Below, piece by piece: positions 16,007-25,059 of a stretch of 64,000 bases of DNA. The position numbers were made by a program, and so were the translations under genes. The stretch is from NCBI GenBank assembly GCA_002423435.1, contig DIWE01000036.1:275355-339354 (forward strand). Reading direction: 5' to 3'. Numbering within the stretch: position 1 is the first letter of the stretch; every line of letters begins with the position of its first letter. The DNA is from Clostridiales bacterium UBA6114. Lineage in GTDB: Bacteria; Bacillota; Clostridia; Oscillospirales; Butyricicoccaceae. Under the pieces are notes generated by a model. The model had not been told where the DNA came from. It searched no databases and saw only the letters and a list, made by a program, of their open reading frames with translations.

Positions 16007-17632
16007 CTATTTAATTTCCCATTCCCAGACGCAATCATTATATCGGGAGGTATCCATTCCGTTAAAGTTTCCTACTCTTGAAGAGGAGATCGAATAGGAA
16101 TAGGTGTGGCACACCGCTATAAACGGGCTGTACTCTTCCATATATTCCTGATAATCGTAAATTAACTGCAGTTTTTTATCCGGGTCCTGTTCTGCAAGAA
16201 TTTCTTTTTGCTTTTCAATAAATGCGGGGTCTGTACAATTGATGAATGTTGTCTTGGTATTGTCAAAAAAAGTGTCCAGGCATAAAGGATCCAGGGAGGT
16301 GCCGTATGTGCCGATGCCCATATCCAGAGTGTTTTTTCTTAAATCGGCAAACATCGTTGTCGTATCCGTTGAGATAATTTCCGTATGGATTCCGGCTTCT
16401 TCAAGGTTTTGCTGAATAATTACCGCCATATCCGCTCTGACGCCGGCGGGGGCGGATAACACCAGGGTTTCTCCCGCATAGCTTGACTCGGCCAATAATT
16501 CCTTCGCTTTTTCAACATCTCTCCCATGTTCTGTCGCTTTGTTGAAATAAGAGCTTGTGGGCGTGATATAGTTTGTACTGGGAACTGCTTCTCCATCAAA
16601 TAAGGATCGGCAAATAAGCTCCTTGTCCACCGCATAGTCCATCGCCAGCCTTAGCTTGCTGTCGCTCACTTTTACATTGCTGATCCATACGGCATACAAC
16701 TGCAAAGGATCTTCGCTCTTACTTACCGTCACCGCTTGATTTCCCTCCAGGGACAGCGCTTCTTCCGTACTCAGATAGGGATAAGCATAATCAAGTTCTC
16801 CCGTCGACAGGCTTGTCACCATATTGCTGGGGTCCACCACTCTCATAATCAGAGTGTCGAAATCGGGAGCGCCGAGCTGATAATCCTTATTGGCCTTCAA
16901 AACCAATTCGCTGCCCGAGACTTCACTCTCGAAAATGCAGGGACCGGAGCCGACGGGGCTTGACCAGAATTCGTTTTCCAGAAACTTGTCAAGCGGAACA
17001 TCCTGCAATAAATGCTTGGGCAGAACGATATAGTTTTTGCTTCTTGAGAAGAAGAAATGGGTTTCGTCCTGCGGTTCCTTGAAATGCAATACCAGGGTAT
17101 AGTCGTCTAAAGCCTCCACGCCGATGGAGTTTTCCGATTCTTCGTTTCCTTCCGCATTCACACCGGTAAGGACGTCGAAGTTTGCCTTATCACTGTTGAC
17201 AATCTCCGGCTTGCTCATTGTCTGAAAGGTCCATACCCAGTCTTCCGCCGTTACGGGCTCTCCGTCGTGCCATTTGCAATTTTCGTCAAGAAAAAGTGTC
17301 AGCGACAGGCCGTCTTCCGACAATTCCCAGCTTTTAGCGGCTCTTGGCGTTACCGTCCCGTCATTTCTGGTCACTACCAGCTTGTCAAACATCTTGTCGG
17401 CTACAAGGCCGCTGTAATATCCTCCCGCTGATTGCGAATAAGGCATCAGGCTTGTCCACGCGGAAGCAAGGCCGTAAACAAACGTTGTATTTGTTGGTTC
17501 TGTTCCCGTTTCCCCCGACGGCGCTTCTCCTGCAGGCGGCGGCGCACTGCCGCCGCATCCGGTCAGCAGGATACTGATTGCCAGAATAAGAGTCATAAGG
17601 AATGCCATACGTTTTTTGATTGCTTTTTTCAT
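16007..17632 (-). CDS. Peptide-type ABC transporter substrate-binding lipoprotein (SBP family 5)
   Basis: A 541-aa lipoprotein. Residues 1-30 are a signal peptide ending in a lipobox (ILLTGCGGS), followed by a Pro/Gly/Thr-rich linker. The family 5 signature is around AKSWELSEDGLSLTLFLDENCKWHDGEPVTAEDWVWTFQ (described, not a single motif), with typical later segments such as NEFWSSPVGSGPCIF and LRLAMDYAVDKELI. It captures oligopeptides or related solutes for the permeases encoded upstream in the same direction. ATG 17632 has GGGGAGG upstream; the frame could extend to 17875, but this part is element C and not protein-like. Confidence 0.9.
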   Translation of the reverse strand: MKKAIKKRMAFLMTLILAISILLTGCGGSAPPPAGEAPSGETGTEPTNTTFVYGLASAWTSLMPYSQSAGGYYSGLVADKMFDKLVVTRNDGTVTPRAAKSWELSEDGLSLTLFLDENCKWHDGEPVTAEDWVWTFQTMSKPEIVNSDKANFDVLTGVNAEGNEESENSIGVEALDDYTLVLHFKEPQDETHFFFSRSKNYIVLPKHLLQDVPLDKFLENEFWSSPVGSGPCIFESEVSGSELVLKANKDYQLGAPDFDTLIMRVVDPSNMVTSLSTGELDYAYPYLSTEEALSLEGNQAVTVSKSEDPLQLYAVWISNVKVSDSKLRLAMDYAVDKELICRSLFDGEAVPSTNYITPTSSYFNKATEHGRDVEKAKELLAESSYAGETLVLSAPAGVRADMAVIIQQNLEEAGIHTEIISTDTTTMFADLRKNTLDMGIGTYGTSLDPLCLDTFFDNTKTTFINCTDPAFIEKQKEILAEQDPDKKLQLIYDYQEYMEEYSPFIAVCHTYSYSISSSRVGNFNGMDTSRYNDCVWEWEIK

Positions 17633-17690
17633 TCTATTAGCCTCCCCGTATCTTTTAATTATGTCAAAAATAAGACATCTATTATATTTT

Positions 17691-17857
17691 CCTAGTACTC
17701 CGTTGCGCCTAACCCTTGCAAATCTCCTCGCTCTTTTTCCGCAATACCGCGTTGCAGCCCTTGGCAATACATAAAGTATTGCCTGCGGCCTGCGCCTTGT
17801 CTTGCAAAAAAATAGCTTCGCATCTTTAACAAGTTCTAAGCGCAACAGAGTACTAGG
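17691..17857. repeat. 167-bp imperfect palindrome (element C, MITE-like)
   Basis: Ends are exact inverted repeats CCTAGTACTC (17691-17700) and GAGTACTAGG (17848-17857), and homology of the arms continues through GTTGCGC/GCGCAAC, GCAAT/ATTGC-type blocks to the apex GGCAATACATAAAGTATTGCC. It separates oppF from the binding-protein gene and supplies the oppF stop codon (minus-strand TAG at 17855-17853). No coding capacity. Its internal GCAAGACAAGGCGCAGGC resembles GCAAGACAAGGCGGCAAGC in element D. Confidence 0.75.
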
Positions 17858-18824
17858 CGAAATGGCATGCTGCAAAATGCCTCGGCAGAACTTCCCGTAG
17901 TTCCACTTCGCCGGACACGCATTTTTCGGTACACTGTGTACATCTTGTATGAAATCCGCACCCTGAAGGCGGGTTTACGGGACTGGGCAGATCACCCGAC
18001 AATATGATTCTCGAGCCTTTATTTTTGTCGACCTTGGCCACGGGTATCGCCGACAGCAGCGCTTTTGTATACGGGTGCCTGGGATTATTAAACAGCTCGT
18101 CCTTGTCCGCCAGCTCAACAATTTTCCCCAGGTACATAACCGCTACTCTGTCGCACAGATAACGGATGACCGCCAGATCATGGGATATGAATAAATAGGT
18201 AATCCCATATTTTTCTTTGATATCCTTCATCAGATTCAGAACCTGGCTTCTGACGGAAACGTCCAGCGCCGATACGGATTCGTCGCATACGATAAACTTG
18301 GGGTTGATGATCAGGGATCGGGCTATGACCACCCGCTGCCTTTGCCCGCCGGACATCTCATGGGGATATTTATGCATATACTGTTCGCCCAGCCCGACGA
18401 CGCTCATGGCATTCTTTACTCTGGTGTAATACTCGTCCTTCTTTCCGACCTTAAAAGCCTTTAACGGCGCCGCTATTGTTTGATACACGGTCATTCTGGG
18501 GTCCAGCGACGCGTAAGGGTCCTGAAAAATGATCTGCATTTTTTCCCGCAATGGACGCATTTTTCTGCCGGAATAATGGGTGATATCTTCTCCGTCGAAA
18601 ACAATACTGCCCGCGGTTATTCCATTTAAGCGCAGCACTGTGTGCCCCAGTGTCGATTTCCCGCAGCCGCTTTCCCCGACCAGCCCCAGCACTTCCTGTT
18701 TGCGGATATTCAGGCTTACGTTATCGACCGCTTTTAAGTATTTTCTTTTTTCGCTGTAAACAGAGTTTTTTACAAGGTAATATTTTTTTATGTTTTTCAT
18801 CTCAACCAGATTTTCACTGTCCAT
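17853..18824 (-). CDS. Oligo/dipeptide ABC transporter ATP-binding protein (OppF/DppF-like)
   Basis: A 323-aa ABC ATPase: Walker A GLVGESGCGKSTLG, Q-loop FQDPYASLDPRMT, signature MSGGQRQRVVIAR, Walker B FIVCDESVSALDV, H-loop LFISHDL. The C-terminal extension has the Cys-rich oligopeptide motif (SGCGFHTRCTQCTEKC), which in relatives can bind an Fe-S cluster. ATG 18824 overlaps the preceding ATPase gene by 11 nt. The stop codon lies inside the terminal repeat of element C, so the last residues may have been changed by its insertion. Confidence 0.92.
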   Translation of the reverse strand: MDSENLVEMKNIKKYYLVKNSVYSEKRKYLKAVDNVSLNIRKQEVLGLVGESGCGKSTLGHTVLRLNGITAGSIVFDGEDITHYSGRKMRPLREKMQIIFQDPYASLDPRMTVYQTIAAPLKAFKVGKKDEYYTRVKNAMSVVGLGEQYMHKYPHEMSGGQRQRVVIARSLIINPKFIVCDESVSALDVSVRSQVLNLMKDIKEKYGITYLFISHDLAVIRYLCDRVAVMYLGKIVELADKDELFNNPRHPYTKALLSAIPVAKVDKNKGSRIILSGDLPSPVNPPSGCGFHTRCTQCTEKCVSGEVELREVLPRHFAACHFA

Positions 18825-19806
18825 TTCCTTCACCCCCTTCATATCTCCAGCATCGGACGCTGCCATTGCCCTGGAGACGAAATACCGGCGGCGGAGCAGT
18901 CTTACATTTCTCTATTGCCATTTCGCATCTCATGCAGAACCGGCATCCTTTCGGCATATCCGCGAGTTCCGGGACACTTCCCGGTATTGTCGTCAGTCTG
19001 TCGGGATTGCTATCTATCTGCGGTATCGATCCCAGAAGCCCTTTTGTATACGGGTGAAGTGGCTTCTCAAAAATATGCTCCACCGTCCCGTATTCCACAT
19101 CTTCCCCCGCATACATGACCAGAACATTATCCGCCGTTTCGGCAACCACGCCCATATCGTGCGTAATCAACAAGACCGCCGTGTTTTTTTCACGCTGCAT
19201 CGCCTTGATCAATTCCAATATCTGCGCCTGGATGGTTACGTCCAGCGCCGTAGTGGGCTCGTCCGCTATGAGCAGACACGGATTGCAGGACAGCGCCATT
19301 GCGATCATCACCCTTTGCCGCATTCCACCGCTTAATTGGTGGGGATATTCCTTGATCCTTTGCTCCGGCAGCGGCATCCCTACATCCCGCAAAAGCTGCA
19401 CCGCCGTCTTCATGGAATCCTTTTTATTAATTTTTTTATGAGCTCGGATCATTTCCGATAATTGCCTGCCGATTGTGTGCACCGGATTTAAGGAAGTCAT
19501 CGGCTCCTGAAAAATCATGGAGATTTCTTTACCGCATATCCTCCGCATTTCCTTTTCGCTTTTATCCCTGATGGATTCCTTTTTCAGCAGAACGTCTCCG
19601 CCGGCAATATATCCCGTATTGCCTTGAAACAGATGCATGATCGCCGTTGCCGTCATGCTTTTTCCGCAGCCCGATTCTCCCACGATCCCCAGAATTTCTC
19701 CTTCGTTAACGGAAAAGGAAACCTCGTTAATCGCGGTCAATTCCCGTTTCCCCAATCTCAGATTAACCTTAAGCTTATCGACCTTCAGTATTTCCTTATC
19801 CATCAT
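18814..19806 (-). CDS. Oligo/dipeptide ABC transporter ATP-binding protein (OppD/DppD-like)
   Basis: A 330-aa ABC ATPase: Walker A GIVGESGCGKSMTATA, Q-loop FQEPMTSLNPVHT, signature LSGGMRQRVMIAM, Walker B LLIADEPTTALDV, H-loop LLITHDMGV. The C-terminal oligopeptide-type extension includes KGCRFCMRCEMAIEKC. It pairs with the OppF-like ATPase to drive the two permeases. The start has two consecutive ATG codons and only a weak binding site. Cotranscribed with the permease genes upstream. Confidence 0.92.
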   Translation of the reverse strand: MMDKEILKVDKLKVNLRLGKRELTAINEVSFSVNEGEILGIVGESGCGKSMTATAIMHLFQGNTGYIAGGDVLLKKESIRDKSEKEMRRICGKEISMIFQEPMTSLNPVHTIGRQLSEMIRAHKKINKKDSMKTAVQLLRDVGMPLPEQRIKEYPHQLSGGMRQRVMIAMALSCNPCLLIADEPTTALDVTIQAQILELIKAMQREKNTAVLLITHDMGVVAETADNVLVMYAGEDVEYGTVEHIFEKPLHPYTKGLLGSIPQIDSNPDRLTTIPGSVPELADMPKGCRFCMRCEMAIEKCKTAPPPVFRLQGNGSVRCWRYEGGEGNGQ

Positions 19807-19840
19807 TCAAAGCACCGGCTTTCCTGTATAAAATGACAAT

Positions 19841-20689
19841 TCATCTCCTTATCCGGGGATCAAAGGCGTCTCTGGTTCCCTCTCCGACAAAATTGATGCA
19901 TATGATCGTAATCATCAGAAAAGCGCCCGGTATCAGCCAAAGCCACGGCCTGCTCTTCAAAACGGTAAGGTTCTGGGCTGCATAAATGATATTTCCCCAG
20001 GACGGTTCGGGCGGCTGTATCCCCGCCCCCAAAAAACTCAATGAGGACTCCAGAATAATTACCTGGGAGATGCGAAACGGTAAGGATACCCATAGCGGAG
20101 CGGTCGCATTGGGCAAAATGTGATGAAGAATAATGCTTGTGTTCAGCTCGCCCGTCGCTTTGGCCGCTTTGATATATTCCTTTTCCCTTATGGAGATAAC
20201 GCTTCCGTATATCAATTTGGCGATCGCAGACCAGCCCATAACGCCCATAATAAGGATTAATGTATGTACTTCCGAGTTTGTGATGGAGACGACGACAAGA
20301 ACCAGGATAATCACCGGAAGCGACATGAACACCTCCGCAAGGCGCATAATAACCATTTCGGCGGTCCCTCTGAAATAGCCGGCGATCAAACCAAGGGGCA
20401 AGCCGATCCCGATGCTGATGGCAACGGACAGAAAGCCGACGATCAGAGAGGTTCTCCCTCCGCAAATAACCCTTGCAAATAAATCCCTTCCGGTATCGTC
20501 TGTCCCGAACCAATGGGCCGAGCTGGGCGGAGCCTTGAAAGCCAGCACATCCGACGTATACGGATCCAAATCCATCATGACCGGCAGTAAGATAAATACG
20601 GTTATTTCGATGAGCAGGACAATTGCCGCTATCAGGGCCAGCCTGTGACATGCAAATTTTTTCAAAAAGCCGATAAAACCGTTTTCCAT
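19841..20689 (-). CDS. Oligo/dipeptide ABC transporter permease (OppC/DppC-like)
   Basis: A 282-aa inner-membrane permease with one N-terminal transmembrane helix, a periplasmic-side segment (AHWFGTDDTGRDLFARVI, hallmark of OppC/DppC), and five further helices. The coupling EAA-like loop is around REKEYIKAAKATGELNTSII with HHILPNATAPLWV. It lies between the OppB-like and OppD-like genes in the standard order. Confidence 0.92.
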   Translation of the reverse strand: MENGFIGFLKKFACHRLALIAAIVLLIEITVFILLPVMMDLDPYTSDVLAFKAPPSSAHWFGTDDTGRDLFARVICGGRTSLIVGFLSVAISIGIGLPLGLIAGYFRGTAEMVIMRLAEVFMSLPVIILVLVVVSITNSEVHTLILIMGVMGWSAIAKLIYGSVISIREKEYIKAAKATGELNTSIILHHILPNATAPLWVSLPFRISQVIILESSLSFLGAGIQPPEPSWGNIIYAAQNLTVLKSRPWLWLIPGAFLMITIICINFVGEGTRDAFDPRIRR

Positions 20690-20779
20690 ATGTATTGATA
20701 TACTCCTTCTTTTTTTATGCCGCTCGCGGCACCAACAGCGCTTTTCGGCGTATCACACGCAAACTTGCCTGCATGTCAA

Positions 20780-21763
20780 TCAGCCGGCTTGTTCGGAAGT
20801 TTTCTTTTGAAGGCCGGTGGCTATTCTCGGATCCAATAACGCATAAATAATATCCATTAAGATGTTAGTCACAAGAACGGCAACACATATGATTACGGTA
20901 ATTCCCATTATGATGTTATAATCTCTCGAGTTTATTGAACTGATCATCAGGCTTCCAAGTCCCGGCCAGGAGAAAATCTGTTCCACAACGACGGTGCCGC
21001 CGATTAAATAAGGGATCGACATGCCGATTGCAGTGACTATGGGAATCCATGCGTTTCTGAGGACATGATCAATAATGACCTTGCGCTTTGCTATCCCTTT
21101 GGCTCTTGCCGTCTTAATATACTCTTCGTTGAGCACTTCCAGCATACTGCTTCTCGTTTGCTTGATAAAATTCCCCACCAGATGCAATGCCACGACAAAC
21201 GCGGGCAATATCAGATGAAGCAACAGGTTTACAATTGTATGTTCCTTATTCACTGAATACATGCCCTGGGAAGGTAAAACCCCCAACGTGACGGAAAACA
21301 GGTAAATAAATAACAGGCTGATCAGAAAATTAGGCGTCGACGTCCCGAGAAAGGATATTCCGGAGGAAATGGTATCCCAAAAGGAATAGGGTTTATATGC
21401 GGACAATATTCCGAGAGGGATTCCTATGACGAGCGACAATAAAAGGGAAGACAGGGCCAGAATCAAGGTGGGCTGTATTCTTTGGGCAATAATCCTCGCC
21501 ACCGCCTGGGAAGATGCGGACGAGATGCCGAGATTTCCCCTGAAAAAGTCCCCGAGCCATATAAAATACCTGACAATAATCGGCTTATCAAGTCCCAGGG
21601 ACTGTTTTAAGGCCTCATATGCCTCCTCCGTCAGGTTCCCCGACTGGATCATAATATCGATCGGACTTCCCGGGGTTAATGACGAAAGGATATACACCAA
21701 AAACGTAACGCCCAAAAAGATAGGAATAGCAAGCAATATTCTCTTTAATATGTATTTCAACAT
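20780..21763 (-). CDS. Oligo/dipeptide ABC transporter permease (OppB/DppB-like)
   Basis: A 327-aa permease, MLKYILKRILLAIPIFLGVT at the start, then TPGSPIDIM and the coupling loop LNEEYIKTARAKGIAKRKVI followed by VVEQIFSWPGLG, all typical of OppB. ATG 21763 follows GAGGGGAAG; the longer frame to 21817 lacks support. First gene of the transporter unit, preceded by a block of sequence shared with the upstream region of the M20 peptidase gene. Confidence 0.92.
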   Translation of the reverse strand: MLKYILKRILLAIPIFLGVTFLVYILSSLTPGSPIDIMIQSGNLTEEAYEALKQSLGLDKPIIVRYFIWLGDFFRGNLGISSASSQAVARIIAQRIQPTLILALSSLLLSLVIGIPLGILSAYKPYSFWDTISSGISFLGTSTPNFLISLLFIYLFSVTLGVLPSQGMYSVNKEHTIVNLLLHLILPAFVVALHLVGNFIKQTRSSMLEVLNEEYIKTARAKGIAKRKVIIDHVLRNAWIPIVTAIGMSIPYLIGGTVVVEQIFSWPGLGSLMISSINSRDYNIIMGITVIICVAVLVTNILMDIIYALLDPRIATGLQKKTSEQAG

Positions 21764-21866
21764 TGCGATCTTCCCCTCGGATAAAATAACAAAAAGGCAA
21801 TGACACAAAAGCGTCATTGCCTTAAATTTACATCATTTAATTTTGTTTAATACTGTTTACAGCCTA

Positions 21867-21957
21867 CCATATTATATCATTAAAGTCAAGAAAATACATT
21901 AAAATTTTAATGCAAAACTTGAATCAAGAAAATTTGACGTTAATTTTATGCAGTTTA
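21867..21957 (-). promoter_or_regulatory. Conserved upstream block of the transporter operon
   Basis: The ~90 bp between the peptidase stop and the oppB-like gene resembles the ~87 bp upstream of the peptidase gene (23424-23510). Shared parts, on the plus strand, are ACCATA...TCATT, AAGTCAAGAAA, TTAAAATTTT, and CGTTAATTTTATGCAGTTTA (GCGTTATTTTTTTGCAGTCTA in the other copy). Read on the minus strand it has TTGACT and TATAAT-like boxes. It probably contains the promoter and operator recognised by the regulator encoded at 15040. Confidence 0.6.
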
Positions 21958-21958
21958 A

Positions 21959-23368
21959 TCAGCGGTTTTCAAGCGGGCATTGATAAGGGTGCACATATGT
22001 TTTGCTGTGTTCCTCCCTGGCCCTTCTCATAATTTCCGGCGTCTCGATCAGCGTTGTCCCAAACAGCGCAATCACCTTTCCGGCGTTCAGCATGGCCTTA
22101 TGGCCGAGGACGGTGTTGGCCAAAGCGGTGCATTGCCATGTGTGCACCATATTGCCGATGGCAAGCGAGGCAAAGGATATGTACACGGTGGGAACAATAT
22201 GAGCGACATCCCCTATGTCACAGGACGAGAAGTTATACCCTTTTCCCTTTTCATCAAATAAAATAACATCCGAATGCAGGGGCTTTTCCAAAATATCTTC
22301 TATTTGGTCATAATACTTTCTCAATTTCTCCGCCGCCTGCGTTTTTGATTCCTCGGACAGGGAATCATAGAATTCCTTGGCAAGGCTGTAATCTCCTGCT
22401 TCCCACGCGGGGGCGCCCATTTCCTGATAGCATTTCCCGATTTCCTGCGCCAAAACCTTATTCTGCGCATAATCCGAACAGCCGCTTGTATATACATATT
22501 CCATTTCCGTTTCCGTCATCAGGGCAGCTCCACGGGCTATTTTTTTAATGCGCTCCGCCAATTCCTTAACCTGTTCTATTTTGGGCGCCCGAATCAGATA
22601 TTTCACCTTGCTGTAATTTTGTATCACGTTGGCGGCCTCGCCTCCCGCATCTGCATAAGCATAATGGATTCTGGCATCGGCAATAGCGTTTTCACGCATA
22701 AAGTTCACTCCGATACCCATGAGCTCCGCCGCGCTCAGGGCATTTCGCCCCATATGGGGCGACGCCCCCGCGTGTGCGGACACCCCTTTAAAGGTAAATT
22801 CCATTGCTACATTGGCGACCATGGGCAGACTGGGTACGCTGTTGAACATGTTTGCATGGCTGTATATGGCAACGTCGAGCTCCCGATAGGCGCCGTTTTC
22901 TGCCAGTAGGGCCTTGCCCGAACCCGCTTCCTCAGCGGGGGACCCGATCACAATAACGGTGCCTTCTTTGTTATTAATCTCCAAATATTTTTTCAATGCG
23001 ACGGCGGCGCCGAAGGCGGCCCCGGCGATATTACAATGTCCGCAGCCGTGACCGTTCTCATTGTCCCCGCACTTTTCCTGGCGGCAGACACCTGATTTCT
23101 GGCTCATATTCGGCAGGGCGTCATAATCCGCGATGATGCCGATGTGAGGCCTGCCGTGGCCATAAGCCGCCCGGAAAGCCGTTTTTAACCCCAGATACTC
23201 TTTTTCGCAGCGGAACCCTTCCTTTTCCAGGGACTGGCAGATAATATCCGAGGATTTTAATTCCTGAAAAGCGATCTCGGCATAATTCCATATCTTGTCG
23301 CAAATTTCTATTATTTGATCTTCTTTTTCCTTAAAAACGGTATTAATTAATTCCATATTCCTATCCAT
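21959..23368 (-). CDS. M20-family amidohydrolase (AbgB/peptidase M20D-like)
   Basis: A 469-aa zinc-dependent amidohydrolase related to p-aminobenzoyl-glutamate hydrolase subunit B and other M20D aminoacyl/aminoamide hydrolases. Metal-binding signatures: GIIADYDALPNMS, ENGHGCGHCNIAGA and GSPAEEAGSGKALL; the dimerisation domain begins FKGVSAHAGASPHMGRNALS. It starts at ATG 23368 or ATG 23356. Placed ahead of an oligopeptide transporter with a shared upstream block, it likely hydrolyses the imported peptide or amidated amino acid in the cytoplasm. The exact substrate cannot be read from sequence. Confidence 0.85.
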   Translation of the reverse strand: MDRNMELINTVFKEKEDQIIEICDKIWNYAEIAFQELKSSDIICQSLEKEGFRCEKEYLGLKTAFRAAYGHGRPHIGIIADYDALPNMSQKSGVCRQEKCGDNENGHGCGHCNIAGAAFGAAVALKKYLEINNKEGTVIVIGSPAEEAGSGKALLAENGAYRELDVAIYSHANMFNSVPSLPMVANVAMEFTFKGVSAHAGASPHMGRNALSAAELMGIGVNFMRENAIADARIHYAYADAGGEAANVIQNYSKVKYLIRAPKIEQVKELAERIKKIARGAALMTETEMEYVYTSGCSDYAQNKVLAQEIGKCYQEMGAPAWEAGDYSLAKEFYDSLSEESKTQAAEKLRKYYDQIEDILEKPLHSDVILFDEKGKGYNFSSCDIGDVAHIVPTVYISFASLAIGNMVHTWQCTALANTVLGHKAMLNAGKVIALFGTTLIETPEIMRRAREEHSKTYVHPYQCPLENR

Positions 23369-23423
23369 TAGACGCCCATCCCGATTGTTTTTCAGATAAA
23401 ATACATCAATTGCAGACTAACAC

Positions 23424-23510
23424 ACCATATCATTCGAAGTCAAGAAAGATGTTAAAATTTTGACGCAGAATACATATCTCTAAAGTTTTGCGTTATTTTT
23501 TTGCAGTCTA
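23424..23510 (-). promoter_or_regulatory. Conserved upstream block of the M20 peptidase gene
   Basis: Counterpart of the block at 21867-21957. The most conserved core on the plus strand is AAGTCAAGAAA, 4-7 nt, TTAAAATTTT, with a downstream CGTTA...TGCAG. The palindromic AAAATTTT in both copies is a plausible operator core. Together the two copies imply coordinated control of peptidase and transporter. Confidence 0.6.
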
Positions 23511-23562
23511 TTGCTGCCCTCCAATAAGATCTGCTCAGTGTAAGGAGGAGCCTTCGAAATTC

Positions 23563-23590
23563 GAAAAGCCTGCCGGATAAACCGGCAGGC
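23563..23590 (-). terminator. Terminator of rodA
   Basis: GCCTGCCGG (23568-23576) pairs with CCGGCAGGC (23582-23590) around ATAAA; on the minus strand TTTTCG follows. It is about 50 nt downstream of the rodA stop. Confidence 0.85.
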
Positions 23591-23643
23591 GGTGAAAATA
23601 TTCCCGGGATTTGTGAAGGGAGTTGCGGACCCCTTCACTTTCT

Positions 23644-24777
23644 TTATAACCAGCTCGGCCGCGCGCGCATTCGGATGCCCGAGACGATGCCGAGCGCGGT
23701 GAAGGTCGTCGCAATCGAGGAGCCTCCGTAGCTGAAAAGCGGAAGGGTAAGCCCGATGACGGGGGTGAGGCCGACGCACATCCCGATGTTGACGAACGTC
23801 TGAAAAAGGAGCATGCCGCCGATGCCGACGCAGACGAGGAAGGAAAAGTCCGAGCTCGACTTATAAGCGACATAAAAAATGCGCAGAATCAAAAGTGACA
23901 ACAGAAGAATCACCAGCATGCAGCCCAAAAACCCGAATTCCTCGCCCGCGACCGAAAAAATAAAATCGGTGTGCTTGGTCGGAAGAATGCTGTACTGGGT
24001 CTGCCGCCCCTGCAGAAAACCGCGTCCCGTGAGCTGGCCGGCGCCGAGCGCGATCTGGCTTTGAAGAGCGTGATAGGCGGTGTCCGGGTCGAGCGAGGGG
24101 TTGAAGATGACGAGGATTCTCGTCTTTTGATAGGACTTTAAGAAAAAATTCCAGACAACCGGCGTCGCGCAGAGCACGAGCGCGGTCCCAATCAGGATAA
24201 ATCGCTTTGCAAGACCGGCCGCGTAAATCATTACAACAAAAATAAAGACGTAGGCGAGCGTCATGCCGAGGTCGTCGGAAAATACATAGACAAAGGCGGC
24301 CGTGATAAGCGCGTGCGCGGAAAGCTGCAAAAGCGAAGACGGGCGGTTTAAATGATCCTTCAGAAGCGAGAGATGCTGGGAAAGCGTGAAAATAAAAAGG
24401 ATCTTGCCGACCTCCGCCGGCTGGATGCCAATGAAGCCATTGAAGCGGATCCAGCTTTTATTGCCGACCGTATCGCCGCCGACTCCGAAAATGGCGAGGG
24501 AGGCTAGAAAAACCAGGTTTAACACAAAAAACAGCATCCAGAACCGTGAGAAAAGATCGATATCGACCAAAGATATGATTACAAAGGCACATAAACCGAC
24601 AAGAATCGCCGCAAGCTGGACATAAACAAACCGGTTGGTTTCGTAGCTCCTTGTCGCGCTGTAGATCAGAAGCATTCCGTATCCGGATGAAATAAGCGCC
24701 AGGGTCAGCAGATAGAGGTCGGCATGCCTTAAGTAAGCCTTCGCAGCGCCGAGCGCCTGAGAAAATATTTCGCGCAA
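23644..24777 (-). CDS. rodA: Rod shape-determining SEDS glycosyltransferase RodA
   Basis: A 377-aa SEDS-family membrane protein with ten transmembrane segments that polymerises lipid II during elongation. Signatures: WIRFNGFIGIQPAEVGKI, the acidic SEDS site region in VFSDDLGMTLA, TKHTDFIFSVAGEEFGFLG, and VGLTPVIGLTLPLFSYGGSS near the C-terminus. It is monocistronic, away from mreBCD, and has its own terminator. A second SEDS gene (ftsW) is in the dcw cluster at 58996. The start ATG follows GGAGGGA. Confidence 0.92.
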   Translation of the reverse strand: MREIFSQALGAAKAYLRHADLYLLTLALISSGYGMLLIYSATRSYETNRFVYVQLAAILVGLCAFVIISLVDIDLFSRFWMLFFVLNLVFLASLAIFGVGGDTVGNKSWIRFNGFIGIQPAEVGKILFIFTLSQHLSLLKDHLNRPSSLLQLSAHALITAAFVYVFSDDLGMTLAYVFIFVVMIYAAGLAKRFILIGTALVLCATPVVWNFFLKSYQKTRILVIFNPSLDPDTAYHALQSQIALGAGQLTGRGFLQGRQTQYSILPTKHTDFIFSVAGEEFGFLGCMLVILLLSLLILRIFYVAYKSSSDFSFLVCVGIGGMLLFQTFVNIGMCVGLTPVIGLTLPLFSYGGSSIATTFTALGIVSGIRMRARPSWL

Positions 24778-24825
24778 AGCATGTCCCTCCTGAGAGCAAT
24801 TTCTTATTGTGTGTAATTAATTTTT

Positions 24826-24966
24826 GTATAATAGCCGCTTCGCGGTTATTATACCATAGCCGCAAAGCGGCTATGGTATAATTGTCCGTCTTCGACGGTT
24901 ACCCGTCAGGGCGAGCCGAAGGGACATAAAGTCTCTGTATAATAACTGCGTTGCAGTTATTATACC
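24826..24966. repeat. Hairpin-dense cassette between rodA and tsaE
   Basis: Several near-perfect hairpins in a row: ATAATAGCCGC/GCGGTTATTAT, TATACCATAGCCGC/GCGGCTATGGTATA with loop AAA (24851-24881), CCGTC/GACGG, and TATAATAACTGC/GCAGTTATTATA with loop GTT (24938-24964). TGTCC/GGGACA and CTTCG/CGAAG additionally bracket the middle. Three hairpins share a TATAATARCYGC-like arm. The cassette sits between divergent genes and encodes nothing; it may be a repeat element or a transcriptional barrier. Confidence 0.55.
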
Positions 24967-25059
24967 ACATATGAGGCAAAAGGCGATCAAAAAAAACTGT
25001 AAACAGGGATAAAACCGTGATACAATAAAACCATTGTTTTAACGAAACACGGGGTGCGC

